From positions 1-43,992 of the forward strand of contig VSQE01000008.1 in assembly GCA_009775705.1 (NCBI GenBank): 43,992 nucleotides of DNA, in the 5' to 3' direction. The translations under genes and the position numbers were made by a program. Positions 7,489-15,062 of the stretch are shown one piece after another. Under the pieces are notes generated by a model, which worked only from the letters and a program-made list of their open reading frames with translations, searched no databases and had not been told where the DNA came from. Each line of letters begins with the position of its first letter. The stretch's first letter is position 1. The DNA is from Prevotellamassilia sp. (lineage in GTDB: Bacteria > Bacteroidota > Bacteroidia > Bacteroidales > Bacteroidaceae).

Positions 7489-9627
7489 ATGAAAAAGATT
7501 TTATTGGCGGCGTTCGCTGCTGCCTCTCTGACTGCCGGAGCACAGCAGGTGCAGGGAGATTTTGATGCGGCATGGGGGAAATGTATTCCCTGGGACAGTA
7601 AGAATAATAAAAAGGAAAGTGGAACCCAGCCTCAAGGATGGAAAGGTTCCAATGTTTATACAATGATTGGAGGAGTGGAAGTTTGTGAGGAAATTGCTCA
7701 TGAAACTGGAAAAGCCGTTTCACTTACCAATAAAGATATGGTGGGACAAAAAATTCCTGCATATATTACATTGGGAACTCCATGGGCGACGGCAGAAACA
7801 AAATGGGCAACAGTTAAAGAAGGAAGTGCCGATGGCGGGGCTTTCGGCGGAATAGATTTCAAATGGCGTCCTGACGGTATACGTTTTCAGTATATGAGGG
7901 ATAACTCTAAGGGAACGGAAAGAGCATCTGTCATTGCATATATATGGAACGGAACCTATACGCAGAAAAGTGTTCCCGGCAATACGGCTGTAAGCTTTAG
8001 CCCTGTAACATATGGAACAGCTACTAAAGTAGATATGACTGACAGAGACAGAAACATATTGGGAATGATGTCTACTCCTACGGGAGGTGAAGTTTCCAGT
8101 ACTTCCGGCGCGGCCTGTGTGGCAAAGATAGAGGAATATATAACGGAAGCCAAGAGCGAATGGACTACATTCGAGGCTTTGTTTCAGGGAGACGGGTATT
8201 CTACGGCGGATTTGAGCAATGCAAAATTGAATATAATTATTTCTGCCAATGATTATTTTGGTGACAGAAATAGTATTATAGCCAATAATTCATTGACGAT
8301 AGATAATGTAGAACTTATTTATTACCACGCTCTCCGGAACGTCTCCTACGACGGCACGGCCCTGACTTTCGATGCCGACAACTATTGCGATCTTTCTTCC
8401 GTGAGCTACGATGCCGCGAAAGCCCTGACCTATACCAAAGTGGGCGTGGGCGCTACGGTAGAGGCTCCCGTATATGACGAGCAGACCTGCCGGCTCACTG
8501 TCACCGTGAAAGGAAACGACTTCGAGGCCAATCCCGAAAGCTATACCACCTATACCGTTCAGTTCGCGAAACCCGTGGATGTGACGAAAGTGGTGGCAGC
8601 CTATTCCTCCGCGCTGTTGATTGACATGGGCGAAGGTGGCGAACCCATTCCCGGAGTGCGCGTATCGCTTTCCGAGGGCACAGAACCGGGTACGGTGAAC
8701 TTCGAGCTCCGCAACTTCGAGATGGGTGAGGGCATGATGCTGGGTGACATTGTCCTGCCCAATATTCCTCTTATTGACAACGGAGACGGCACTTACGGCT
8801 TCGGCGAGAATGCTCCTGTGAGCCTCACGCTTCTGGGAGGCATCAACGCCACTGCCACGCTCAATATCGAGACCAGCCGTGTGGAAGGCGACAACCTGAC
8901 GGCTCATGTGGACGTGATGTGGGTAGATGAAAAAGGTGATCCTATCCTGCCCATCTATGTGAGCGCCATCGGTCCCAAAGTCTATCCGCTGACCCTTACC
9001 GATGGCCGTACCGTTGAGGCCGCTGCCGGAGCCTACGACGTTACGCTGACGCGCAGCTTTGCCAAGGGATGGAACACGCTGTGTCTTCCCTTCGACGTGA
9101 ACCCCGCCGAGTTCGGTGTGGAAGGCGTGAAGGTACAGGAGTTTGCCGGCGCCACCGGCAGCAGCCTCGACTTCAAGACAGTGGAGACCGTTACGGCCAA
9201 TGTTCCCTGCCTCGTCTACTTCCCCGAGGCTGTCGCTTCGGGCCTGACGCTCCTCACCAAGACCATCGCTTCGCTCGGCGTCCAGTCCGTGCAGCAGGGC
9301 GACTTCACCTTCAAGGGCAGCTATGAAGGCAGCATCAGCATGAGCGGCAAGTATGGTGTGGCCGATGTGGACGGCGTGCAGAAAATCATGCGTGGCGGCA
9401 GCGCCTCGACGCTGAAAGGCACCCGTGCCTACTTCGACTACAGCGGCGCGGGCAACGTACAGGGCATGCGTCTGAGCCTGGAAGGTGAGGGCACCACCGG
9501 CATCGGCGGCATCACTTCCGGAAACTCCGGCGCCGGGGCTCCCCTCTATGACCTGAGCGGCCGCCGTGTGCAGAATGTCACGAAGGGCGGAATCTATATC
9601 CAGAACGGAAAGAAAATCATTAAGTAA
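7489..9627 (+). CDS. Large secreted PCMD-calycin protein with C-terminal sorting-like tail
   Basis: A 712-residue exported protein. Order: signal peptide (1-~18); PCMD-like domain (about 20-280; GDFDAAW at the start, AYITLGTPW and GGAFGGIDF inside); a short Ig-like linker (about 283-360); one calycin-like domain (about 365-495) homologous to the two in the upstream gene; a module with GWNTLCLPFDV (about 520-680); and a tail LYDLSGRRV..GGIYIQNGKKIIK resembling T9SS type A sorting signals. No T9SS machinery is encoded in this window. Bases about 7560-8325 are clearly AT-richer than the rest of the gene and operon, which suggests the PCMD part was swapped in. It is co-transcribed with the upstream calycin gene (9-base gap) and the small peptide gene. 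Confidence 0.78.
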   Translation: MKKILLAAFAAASLTAGAQQVQGDFDAAWGKCIPWDSKNNKKESGTQPQGWKGSNVYTMIGGVEVCEEIAHETGKAVSLTNKDMVGQKIPAYITLGTPWATAETKWATVKEGSADGGAFGGIDFKWRPDGIRFQYMRDNSKGTERASVIAYIWNGTYTQKSVPGNTAVSFSPVTYGTATKVDMTDRDRNILGMMSTPTGGEVSSTSGAACVAKIEEYITEAKSEWTTFEALFQGDGYSTADLSNAKLNIIISANDYFGDRNSIIANNSLTIDNVELIYYHALRNVSYDGTALTFDADNYCDLSSVSYDAAKALTYTKVGVGATVEAPVYDEQTCRLTVTVKGNDFEANPESYTTYTVQFAKPVDVTKVVAAYSSALLIDMGEGGEPIPGVRVSLSEGTEPGTVNFELRNFEMGEGMMLGDIVLPNIPLIDNGDGTYGFGENAPVSLTLLGGINATATLNIETSRVEGDNLTAHVDVMWVDEKGDPILPIYVSAIGPKVYPLTLTDGRTVEAAAGAYDVTLTRSFAKGWNTLCLPFDVNPAEFGVEGVKVQEFAGATGSSLDFKTVETVTANVPCLVYFPEAVASGLTLLTKTIASLGVQSVQQGDFTFKGSYEGSISMSGKYGVADVDGVQKIMRGGSASTLKGTRAYFDYSGAGNVQGMRLSLEGEGTTGIGGITSGNSGAGAPLYDLSGRRVQNVTKGGIYIQNGKKIIK

Positions 9628-9645
9628 ATCATAAGCAAGATGACA

Positions 9646-9837
9646 ATGAAAAAGAAAAACTATACCGCTCCGCTGACGGAGGTGATCAATCTTTCTACGG
9701 AAGGCATGATGGCAGCCAGTATCCTCTCCGGAGACGGCGGCGGAAACACAGGCATAGACGTTTCCGACACCGAATTTGACGGTGAGTTCCAGTCTCGCGG
9801 CAAGGGGGGGTGGAGCAGCGAAAACTGGAACGACTGA
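9646..9837 (+). CDS. Small leader-like peptide, last gene of the surface operon
   Basis: A 63-residue protein starting MKKKNYTAPLTEVINLSTEG (another ATG lies two codons upstream at 9640). No signal peptide or membrane segment. The N-terminus shares the pattern KxY[ST][AS]PxTxxI[ND][LI]xxE with the small protein at 37643-37819. The second half is Gly- and Asp-rich (SGDGGGNTG) and ends SSENWND. The stop is followed by a strong terminator at 9865-9902. It lies 18 bases after the sorting-tail protein. I recall similar short hypothetical proteins in gut Bacteroidales but know no assigned function. It could be a secreted or modified peptide, a chaperone-like partner or a regulator; none is shown by the sequence. 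Confidence 0.65.
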   Translation: MKKKNYTAPLTEVINLSTEGMMAASILSGDGGGNTGIDVSDTEFDGEFQSRGKGGWSSENWND

Positions 9838-9864
9838 TTGGTGTCGTTCCCCTGAATCTTCCGA

Positions 9865-9902
9865 TCTCTCCGGTGTGTCCGTCACTCCGGAGAGATTTTT
9901 TT
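9865..9902 (+). terminator. Strong rho-independent terminator of the surface operon
   Basis: Perfect 9-bp stem TCTCTCCGG/CCGGAGAGA with a 13-base loop, followed by seven T. Confidence 0.9.
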
Positions 9903-9910
9903 GCTCCCTT

Positions 9911-10003
9911 TTCCGTCAAACGCCCTAACGGAATTGCGTCAAATGCCTGAACGAATTTCCGTCAAACGCCCTAACGGAATTGCGTCAAATGCCTGAACGG
10001 AAA
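9911..10003. repeat. Four tandem 23-bp repeats after a terminator
   Basis: Two alternating versions of a 23-bp unit occur twice (period 46). One reads CCGTCAAACGCCCTAACGG and the other GCGTCAAATGCCTGAACG at the core. The first type is an imperfect palindrome (TTCCGT/ACGGAA). No spacers, so this is not a CRISPR array. Confidence 0.9.
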
Positions 10004-10058
10004 GTTTACTTTTTTTGCTTTTTCTGAAAAAAGCTATGGTATATCAGGAAATTAGCTG

Positions 10059-10066
10059 TATTTTTG
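10059..10066 (+). promoter_or_regulatory. -7 box for the AAA/DUF4143 ATPase gene
   Basis: TATTTTTG matches TAnnTTTG, 26 bases before the ATG at 10092. Confidence 0.65.
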
Positions 10067-10091
10067 TATCGGGTAAAAGACGAAAGGAAAA

Positions 10092-11369
10092 ATGGTAAAA
10101 ATATACAAGGAGAGAATAGCCGACCGGCTTCTTGCCCGCAAATTGGCGGGAAAGGGAGCCGTTCTGGTGGAAGGCGCCAAATGGTGCGGAAAAACCACTA
10201 CGGCGGAACAGATAGCCAAGAGCATTCTTTACATGTCCGAGACGGGCAAGACAGAGCAGAACAAGCAATTGGCCAGGATAAATCCGTCGCTTTTGTTGAA
10301 AGGTGACAAGCCCAGACTTATAGACGAATGGCAAGTGGCGCCCACGTTGTGGGACAGCATCCGGTTTGAGGCCGATCACAGTTCCGGTCTGGGGCTGTTT
10401 ATTCTTACGGGTTCTTCCGTTCCGGCAGACATGTCGGAAGTTATCCATTCCGGTACGGGCAGGATAGGCTGGTTGCGGATGCGTCCGATGTCCTTGTGGG
10501 AATCGGGAGAATCTACCGGAGAGGTGTCGTTGTCCGATCTTTTCACCGCTCCCGATTCGATAGGCGGAATATCGGGACTGGATCTGGAGGGAATGGCTTT
10601 CATCACTTGCCGTGGCGGATGGCCTCTGTCCGTAAGCATGGACAGAGAAATAGCTTTAGACCAGGCTTTCGACTACATCGAAGCTGTTGAGAAACGGGAT
10701 ATTTCCATGGCCGACAACGTGAACCGGGATCCCCAGCGTACCCATCGTATTTTGCGCTCGTATGCCCGCCATCAAGGTGCGCAGGTATCATACGGCACCA
10801 TCAAGGCAGATTTGGCTGCCAACGAGTCCGATACTTTCAATGAATCGACCATCGCATCCTATGTCAATGCGTTGAAAAAGATTTTTGTAATAGAGGATTC
10901 CGAAGCGTGGAATCCGAACCTGCGTTCAAAATCTGCCATCAGAACTTCCGACACCAGATATTTCACGGATCCGTCCATCGCTACGGCGGCTTTGGGGTTG
11001 GGGCCTGCCGATCTTGTCAATGATCTGAATACGTTCGGGCTTATTTTCGAGACACTCTGCATAAGGGATTTAAGGGTATATGCCGAAGCCCTGAACGGAA
11101 AAATCTATCATTTCAGAGACCGGAACGGTTTGGAATGCGATGCCGTGGTACACCTCAGGAACGGTTCGTACGGGCTGGTCGAGATAAAACTCGGCGGAGA
11201 CGACCTGATTGACAGCGGGGCGGCCACCTTGAAAGAACTGGCCGGTAAGATCGACACCGACCGCATGCGTCCGCCCTCGTTCCTGATGGTGCTTACAGCC
11301 GTTGGTTCCTATGCCTACCGTCGCGAAGATGGGGTTTATGTGGTTCCCGTAGGCTGTCTGAAGGATTGA
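10092..11369 (+). CDS. AAA-family ATPase with DUF4143 C-terminal domain
   Basis: A 425-residue soluble protein of the AAA_14 + DUF4143 family. The Walker A is GAKWCGKTT (Lys34) and the Walker B-like motif is RLIDEWQ (Asp78, Glu79). A sensor-like LTGSS follows around residue 115. The C-terminal DUF4143 part ends in a nuclease-like segment, with FRDRNGLECDAVVHL followed by GLVEIKLGG, which resembles a PD-(D/E)XK core (D-x-n-ExK). Such proteins are common and scattered in Bacteroidetes and archaea; their role is not established, though defence and DNA-related roles have been suggested. It appears monocistronic, with its own promoter. Confidence 0.85.
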   Translation: MVKIYKERIADRLLARKLAGKGAVLVEGAKWCGKTTTAEQIAKSILYMSETGKTEQNKQLARINPSLLLKGDKPRLIDEWQVAPTLWDSIRFEADHSSGLGLFILTGSSVPADMSEVIHSGTGRIGWLRMRPMSLWESGESTGEVSLSDLFTAPDSIGGISGLDLEGMAFITCRGGWPLSVSMDREIALDQAFDYIEAVEKRDISMADNVNRDPQRTHRILRSYARHQGAQVSYGTIKADLAANESDTFNESTIASYVNALKKIFVIEDSEAWNPNLRSKSAIRTSDTRYFTDPSIATAALGLGPADLVNDLNTFGLIFETLCIRDLRVYAEALNGKIYHFRDRNGLECDAVVHLRNGSYGLVEIKLGGDDLIDSGAATLKELAGKIDTDRMRPPSFLMVLTAVGSYAYRREDGVYVVPVGCLKD

Positions 11370-11441
11370 TTGTATCATATTCGAAGCTGTGTTGTAAAAA
11401 AAGAAATGCCTTTTAAAGGCAGCCGTATTGGAATTTATGAT

Positions 11442-11449
11442 TATTTTTG
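11442..11449 (+). promoter_or_regulatory. -7 box for the SH3-domain protein gene
   Basis: TATTTTTG, 72 bases before the ATG at 11522, within the 152-base gap. Confidence 0.6.
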
Positions 11450-11521
11450 CAACGTTAGTATATTATTTACCTCCAAGGGTCGTGTTTTTGCCCCGTTTTT
11501 TTAAATTCAAAAACCAGACGT

Positions 11522-12175
11522 ATGCGAAAAATTTTTCTTTTTCTCGCGCTCTTCGTTTCCCTGTTGGGAAATGCGCAGAGTCTCATCTTTATCACCAAGG
11601 ACAATGTCAATATCCGTAAGGCCCCGCAGAACGGTGCCGTGCTGCTTAAGGCGAAAACCGGCATGGTGTTCCAGAAAATCTCCGAAGAGAACGGATGGAC
11701 GAAAATCACTGACCCTACCGGTCTGGAAGCATTTGTCAGCACCCAGTTCACCGATGCCCTGACAGCCGAAGAGCTGACAATCTACAAGGCTACGGGCATC
11801 ATGGTCTCCACGCAGGATGCCGAGGAGGCAGGCTATGAAGGTCCGTACATGGAGAGCGAGACAAAATCCGGCGGCAGTTCCGATGTTTCCTGGATTTTTT
11901 ACGGAAACAAAGAAGGAAAGGACATGAAGGTCGGTGCCTGCTACCGCAACCGGCTTATCTACAACAACGGCCGGATGCAGACGGTAGAGAACTATTACGC
12001 CGGTCAGCGCAAGGGCTGGTACATCCTGCTCACCGAGAAGGTGGATTACGAAGGGAAAGTAGAGGGAAAACTCGAAAAGCCTATCCTTGTCTATCCCGCA
12101 TTCTCAAATGTCAGTGGCGTGTTTGTGGACTATCATTATTATCCCGACATGCAGGATTCCGACAATTGGGAATAA
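11522..12175 (+). CDS. Exported protein with N-terminal bacterial SH3 domain
   Basis: A 217-residue exported protein: signal peptide MRKIFLFLALFVSLLGNAQ, then a bacterial SH3 domain (about residues 22-85: DNVNIRKAP, GWTKITD, EAFVSTQF) of the kind that binds peptidoglycan or peptides. The remaining ~130 residues (GACYRNRLIYNN, YYAGQRKGWYILLTEKV) are not recognised. It probably forms an operon with the small lipoprotein 26 bases downstream. The location is likely periplasmic. No catalytic motif is visible. Confidence 0.75.
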   Translation: MRKIFLFLALFVSLLGNAQSLIFITKDNVNIRKAPQNGAVLLKAKTGMVFQKISEENGWTKITDPTGLEAFVSTQFTDALTAEELTIYKATGIMVSTQDAEEAGYEGPYMESETKSGGSSDVSWIFYGNKEGKDMKVGACYRNRLIYNNGRMQTVENYYAGQRKGWYILLTEKVDYEGKVEGKLEKPILVYPAFSNVSGVFVDYHYYPDMQDSDNWE

Positions 12176-12201
12176 CACTTCACCTTAACAAAAATAGAAA
12201 A

Positions 12202-12612
12202 ATGAAGAGAATTTCAATCAAGACAATGGCCGTCGCACTCTTCGGCTTGTGCCTGTCGGCCTGCGGAGGAGTGAACCAGTCGGACCCCGAGAGCGTGGCC
12301 GAGGCTGCCATGGAGTGCTACATAAAGGATGACTACGAAGGCATGATCAAACTGGTAGATCCATCGAAGACTTCCAAGATAGATGAGTTGACCCAGCGAG
12401 CCGAATTTGTGAAGCAGAACGCCGGCAAACCTACCTCCACCAACCGGAGCGCCAAGTTTGACACGCTGGTCTATTCCAGTATTTATCCCAACGAGGCTTC
12501 GGCCTATTACAGTTACACCTTCACGGACAAGAGAGGTGAGGAGAACACCTGGAAAATGAAAGTGGTGCTGGAGAAGAAAGACTCGAAGTGGTGGGTTGAC
12601 CGCATAAAATAA
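12202..12612 (+). CDS. Small lipoprotein (DUF4878/lumazine-binding-like)
   Basis: A 136-residue putative lipoprotein with lipobox LCLSAC. The mature part has the pattern of small SnoaL/lumazine-binding-like proteins: an N-terminal helix DPESVAEAAMECYIKDDYEGMIKLVDP and a C-terminal sheet ending KWWVDRIK. Such DUF4878-type proteins are often membrane-anchored and of unknown role. The start at 12202 begins the signal peptide; a longer in-frame version from 12166 overlaps the upstream gene. A terminator follows at 12643-12684. Confidence 0.7.
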   Translation: MKRISIKTMAVALFGLCLSACGGVNQSDPESVAEAAMECYIKDDYEGMIKLVDPSKTSKIDELTQRAEFVKQNAGKPTSTNRSAKFDTLVYSSIYPNEASAYYSYTFTDKRGEENTWKMKVVLEKKDSKWWVDRIK

Positions 12613-12642
12613 ACAAGGTGCCTCTTCCGCCTGAAAATGGAA

Positions 12643-12684
12643 AACGCCGGAATCGTTTGGAAAAACGTCTCCGGCGTTTCTTTT
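12643..12684 (+). terminator. Rho-independent terminator
   Basis: The stem AACGCCGGA/TCCGGCGTT is a perfect 9 bp with an 18-base loop, followed by TTTCTTTT. It ends the SH3/lipoprotein transcript. Confidence 0.85.
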
Positions 12685-12768
12685 GTCTGAAACCTTCTCA
12701 TGACATGTTTTTTCCGCCGGCCGCTCCAAAAGGAAGGATAAAGACTTGGAAGAACGGCAGAATAAGTT

Positions 12769-12776
12769 TAACTTTG
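12769..12776 (+). promoter_or_regulatory. -7 box of the first glycan-synthesis operon
   Basis: TAACTTTG matches TAnnTTTG, 37 bases upstream of the ATG at 12814. The five genes that follow are tightly spaced or overlap, so this is the likely operon promoter. Confidence 0.65.
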
Positions 12777-12813
12777 CCAAATACTATTTTAGGGAAAATT
12801 CAGAAGAAGGAAT

Positions 12814-13530
12814 ATGAAAAGTCTCCATATCATCACTCCCGTCAAGGATTCCATCGACTCCACGCTCACTACGGTGAGGGCCATACAGGCTTCGGTACCC
12901 TCGGCAGACTGGACGTATACGGTCTATAACGACTTCAGTACCCCCGAGAACACGCGGCGGCTGGAGCAGGCTTCGCGTGAGCTGGGCTTCAGGCTGGTGA
13001 ACCTGAGCGACCTGACCGATCATCCCTCGCCCAACTATCTGCTGGTGCTCCGGACGGCGCGGCGCGAGGCCCTGGCGGCCGATGCGGGACTGCTCATCGT
13101 GGAGAGCGATGTCACTGTGGGAAGCGATACCTTGCAAGGTCTGTGGGACGGAGCCTCCCGCCGGCCCGATTGCGGCATTGCGGCGGCGGTCACCGTGGAC
13201 GAAGGGGGGGCCGTCAACTATCCTTACCTGTTTGCCCGCAAATGGGCCGGAGGGGTGTATGACGTGAAGAAGCACCTCAGTTTCTGCTGTTCGCTGCTCA
13301 CGCCCGAGCTGATGCGGCGGTTCGACTTCGACCGGTTGGACGCCTCGAAAAACTGGTTCGACGTGACCATCTCGCACGAATCGCTGGCCTGCGGCCTGCA
13401 CAATTATCTCTTCACGACGCTGCCCGTGCTTCACCGCCCCCACGGCAGCCGGCCGTGGAAACAACTGAAGTATACCAACCCGCTGAAGTATTACTGGCTG
13501 AAGTTTACGCGCGGGCTGGACAAGATATAA
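12814..13530 (+). CDS. Putative GT-A-fold glycosyltransferase
   Basis: A 238-residue soluble protein that opens like a family 2 glycosyltransferase (MKSLHIITPVKDSIDSTLTTVRAI). An acidic VESDV motif (Glu97, Asp99) sits where the metal-binding DxD is expected, and TYTVYNDFS replaces the usual DDGS nucleotide-binding segment. It is shorter and more diverged than typical GT2 enzymes, and the C-terminal half (FDVTISHESLACGLHNYLF) is not recognised. It is the first gene of a five-gene run, 13 bases before the GT2-kinase fusion. Sugar and acceptor are unknown. Confidence 0.7.
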   Translation: MKSLHIITPVKDSIDSTLTTVRAIQASVPSADWTYTVYNDFSTPENTRRLEQASRELGFRLVNLSDLTDHPSPNYLLVLRTARREALAADAGLLIVESDVTVGSDTLQGLWDGASRRPDCGIAAAVTVDEGGAVNYPYLFARKWAGGVYDVKKHLSFCCSLLTPELMRRFDFDRLDASKNWFDVTISHESLACGLHNYLFTTLPVLHRPHGSRPWKQLKYTNPLKYYWLKFTRGLDKI

Positions 13531-13543
13531 AAAAGACCGTGAT

Positions 13544-15037
13544 ATGACGGAAATGAACAAAGCGGCGGCCGGTCCTCTGGTTTCGGTGGTGACGCCGGTC
13601 TATAACATGGAGCCTTTCCTGGGCGAGATGCTCGACAGCGTTCTCGCCTCAGACTATCCGCAGCTGGAAGTGGTGCTGGTGGACGACGGTTCCACGGATG
13701 CCTCGGCTGCTGTGGCCCGTGCCTATGCCGCGCGCGACAGCCGGGTCAGGCTGCACTGCCAGTGCAACGGCGGGGCCTGCCGTGCCCGCAACAGGGCGGT
13801 GGAACTGGCCCGGGGAGAGCTGATTCTGCCCGTTGATGCCGATGACCGGTTAGAGCCGGACTTCATCTCGAAGGCCGTGGCGGTGCTCGCCGCCCGTCCC
13901 GAGGTGAAGGCCGTGGCCCCCGGAGCCGATTTTTTCGGCGACCGCAGCGGTCCGTGGAAACTGCCTCCCTTCTCCCTCCGTCTGTTGGCGCGGAAGAACA
14001 TCCTGAGCGCAAGCGCCCTCTACCGGCGCGAAGACTGGGTGCGTGCCGGCGGCTATTGCGAGGAGATCGTGGCGCGTGAGGACTGGGAGTTCTGGATATC
14101 CGTGCTTAAGGACGGCGGCACGGTGGTGCGTTTGCCGGACATCGGTCTGCACTACCGCATCCGCAACCGCTCGAAGCGGGTAAAGGACCGCGGGCTGAAG
14201 CGCCATGTGGTGCGCACGCTGAACCGCCTCCACCCCGAGTTTTTCGAGCGCGAGCTGGGCGGTCCGCTGCGCTACCGGCGCACGTGGTCCGCACTGATCA
14301 ACCGCGTGGAACGGCTGCTGCGGCCGCGCCGCGTGACGGTCAGTCCCGACAGCCGCGCGGCGGAATATTTCGTGCGTTCGCTGCCGGTTCTGTTCCGTAC
14401 GGGCCGGGGTCGCGTCATCCACAGCGGCCGCAACGAGCTGCGCGAGCTGGACTTTGGCGGCGAGACGTATGTGGTCAAGTCGTTCCGTGTGCCCAACCTC
14501 GTCAACCGCATCGCCTACGGCCTGCTGCGGGCTTCGAAGGCACAGCGTTCCTACGAGTATGCCCTGCGCCTGCTGGCCTGCGGCATAGGATCGCCCGCGC
14601 CGGTGGCCTGGATGACTTTGAGAAACGGCCTGCTGCTCACCCGCAGCTATTATGTCAGCCGCAAGTCCGGCTGTCCCTATACCTATTCCGACCTCATCGG
14701 CGGAGGTTTTCCCGATGCCGACGTTTATCTCCGCGCCATAGCCCGCACCACGGCCTTGCTCCACGAGCAGGGCATGCTGCACAAGGACTATTCGCGCGGC
14801 AATATCCTTTTCGGTCCCGGACCCGACGGTCGGCCCGAGGTGGAGATCATCGACCTGAACCGCATCCGCTTCCGCCGCCGCATAACGATGGAGGAGGGCT
14901 GCCGCAACTTTGCCGAGCGCCTGCCCGCCACGCCCGCCATGCGGGCCGTCATGGCAGAGGAATATGCCCGAACCCGCGGGTTCGACAGCTGCGGGTGTCT
15001 GGAACTGATGGAGCGTTTCAACGTGGAGAAGAAATAA
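13544..15037 (+). CDS. Glycosyltransferase family 2 fused to Kdo/WaaP-type LPS kinase
   Basis: A 497-residue two-domain protein. Residues about 10-215 are a GT2 domain: VSVVTPVYN, VLVDDGSTD (Asp47, Asp48), PVDADDRLEPDF (Asp98-x-Asp100) and AREDWEFW. Residues about 265-470 match the Bacteroidetes Kdo/WaaP lipopolysaccharide kinase family: VKSFRVPNLVNRIAYG with the ATP-binding lysine, then LHKDYSRGNILF (His413, Asp415, Asn420) and IIDLNRIRF (Asp437). Both catalytic sets look intact, so one polypeptide could add a sugar and phosphorylate the LPS core. The kinase is usually a separate ~230-250 residue protein, so the fusion is unusual. The reading frame is continuous with no codon-use break at the junction. 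Near-overlapping neighbours imply one operon. Confidence 0.88.
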   Translation: MTEMNKAAAGPLVSVVTPVYNMEPFLGEMLDSVLASDYPQLEVVLVDDGSTDASAAVARAYAARDSRVRLHCQCNGGACRARNRAVELARGELILPVDADDRLEPDFISKAVAVLAARPEVKAVAPGADFFGDRSGPWKLPPFSLRLLARKNILSASALYRREDWVRAGGYCEEIVAREDWEFWISVLKDGGTVVRLPDIGLHYRIRNRSKRVKDRGLKRHVVRTLNRLHPEFFERELGGPLRYRRTWSALINRVERLLRPRRVTVSPDSRAAEYFVRSLPVLFRTGRGRVIHSGRNELRELDFGGETYVVKSFRVPNLVNRIAYGLLRASKAQRSYEYALRLLACGIGSPAPVAWMTLRNGLLLTRSYYVSRKSGCPYTYSDLIGGGFPDADVYLRAIARTTALLHEQGMLHKDYSRGNILFGPGPDGRPEVEIIDLNRIRFRRRITMEEGCRNFAERLPATPAMRAVMAEEYARTRGFDSCGCLELMERFNVEKK

Positions 15038-15062
15038 AAAAAGAAAAAAACAATAGAGAGCC

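Noticed and set aside
8290..9885. 531-residue minus-strand open frame opposite the PCMD-calycin gene
   Set aside because: A shadow of the plus-strand gene; it runs through the terminator and small peptide gene and has no recognisable family features.
9911..10003. CRISPR-like short repeat array
   Set aside because: Units are contiguous with no spacers, only four copies exist, and no cas genes are near.
11428..11619. 63-residue open frame before the SH3-domain gene
   Set aside because: It overlaps the promoter and the start of the supported gene in another frame and looks non-coding.
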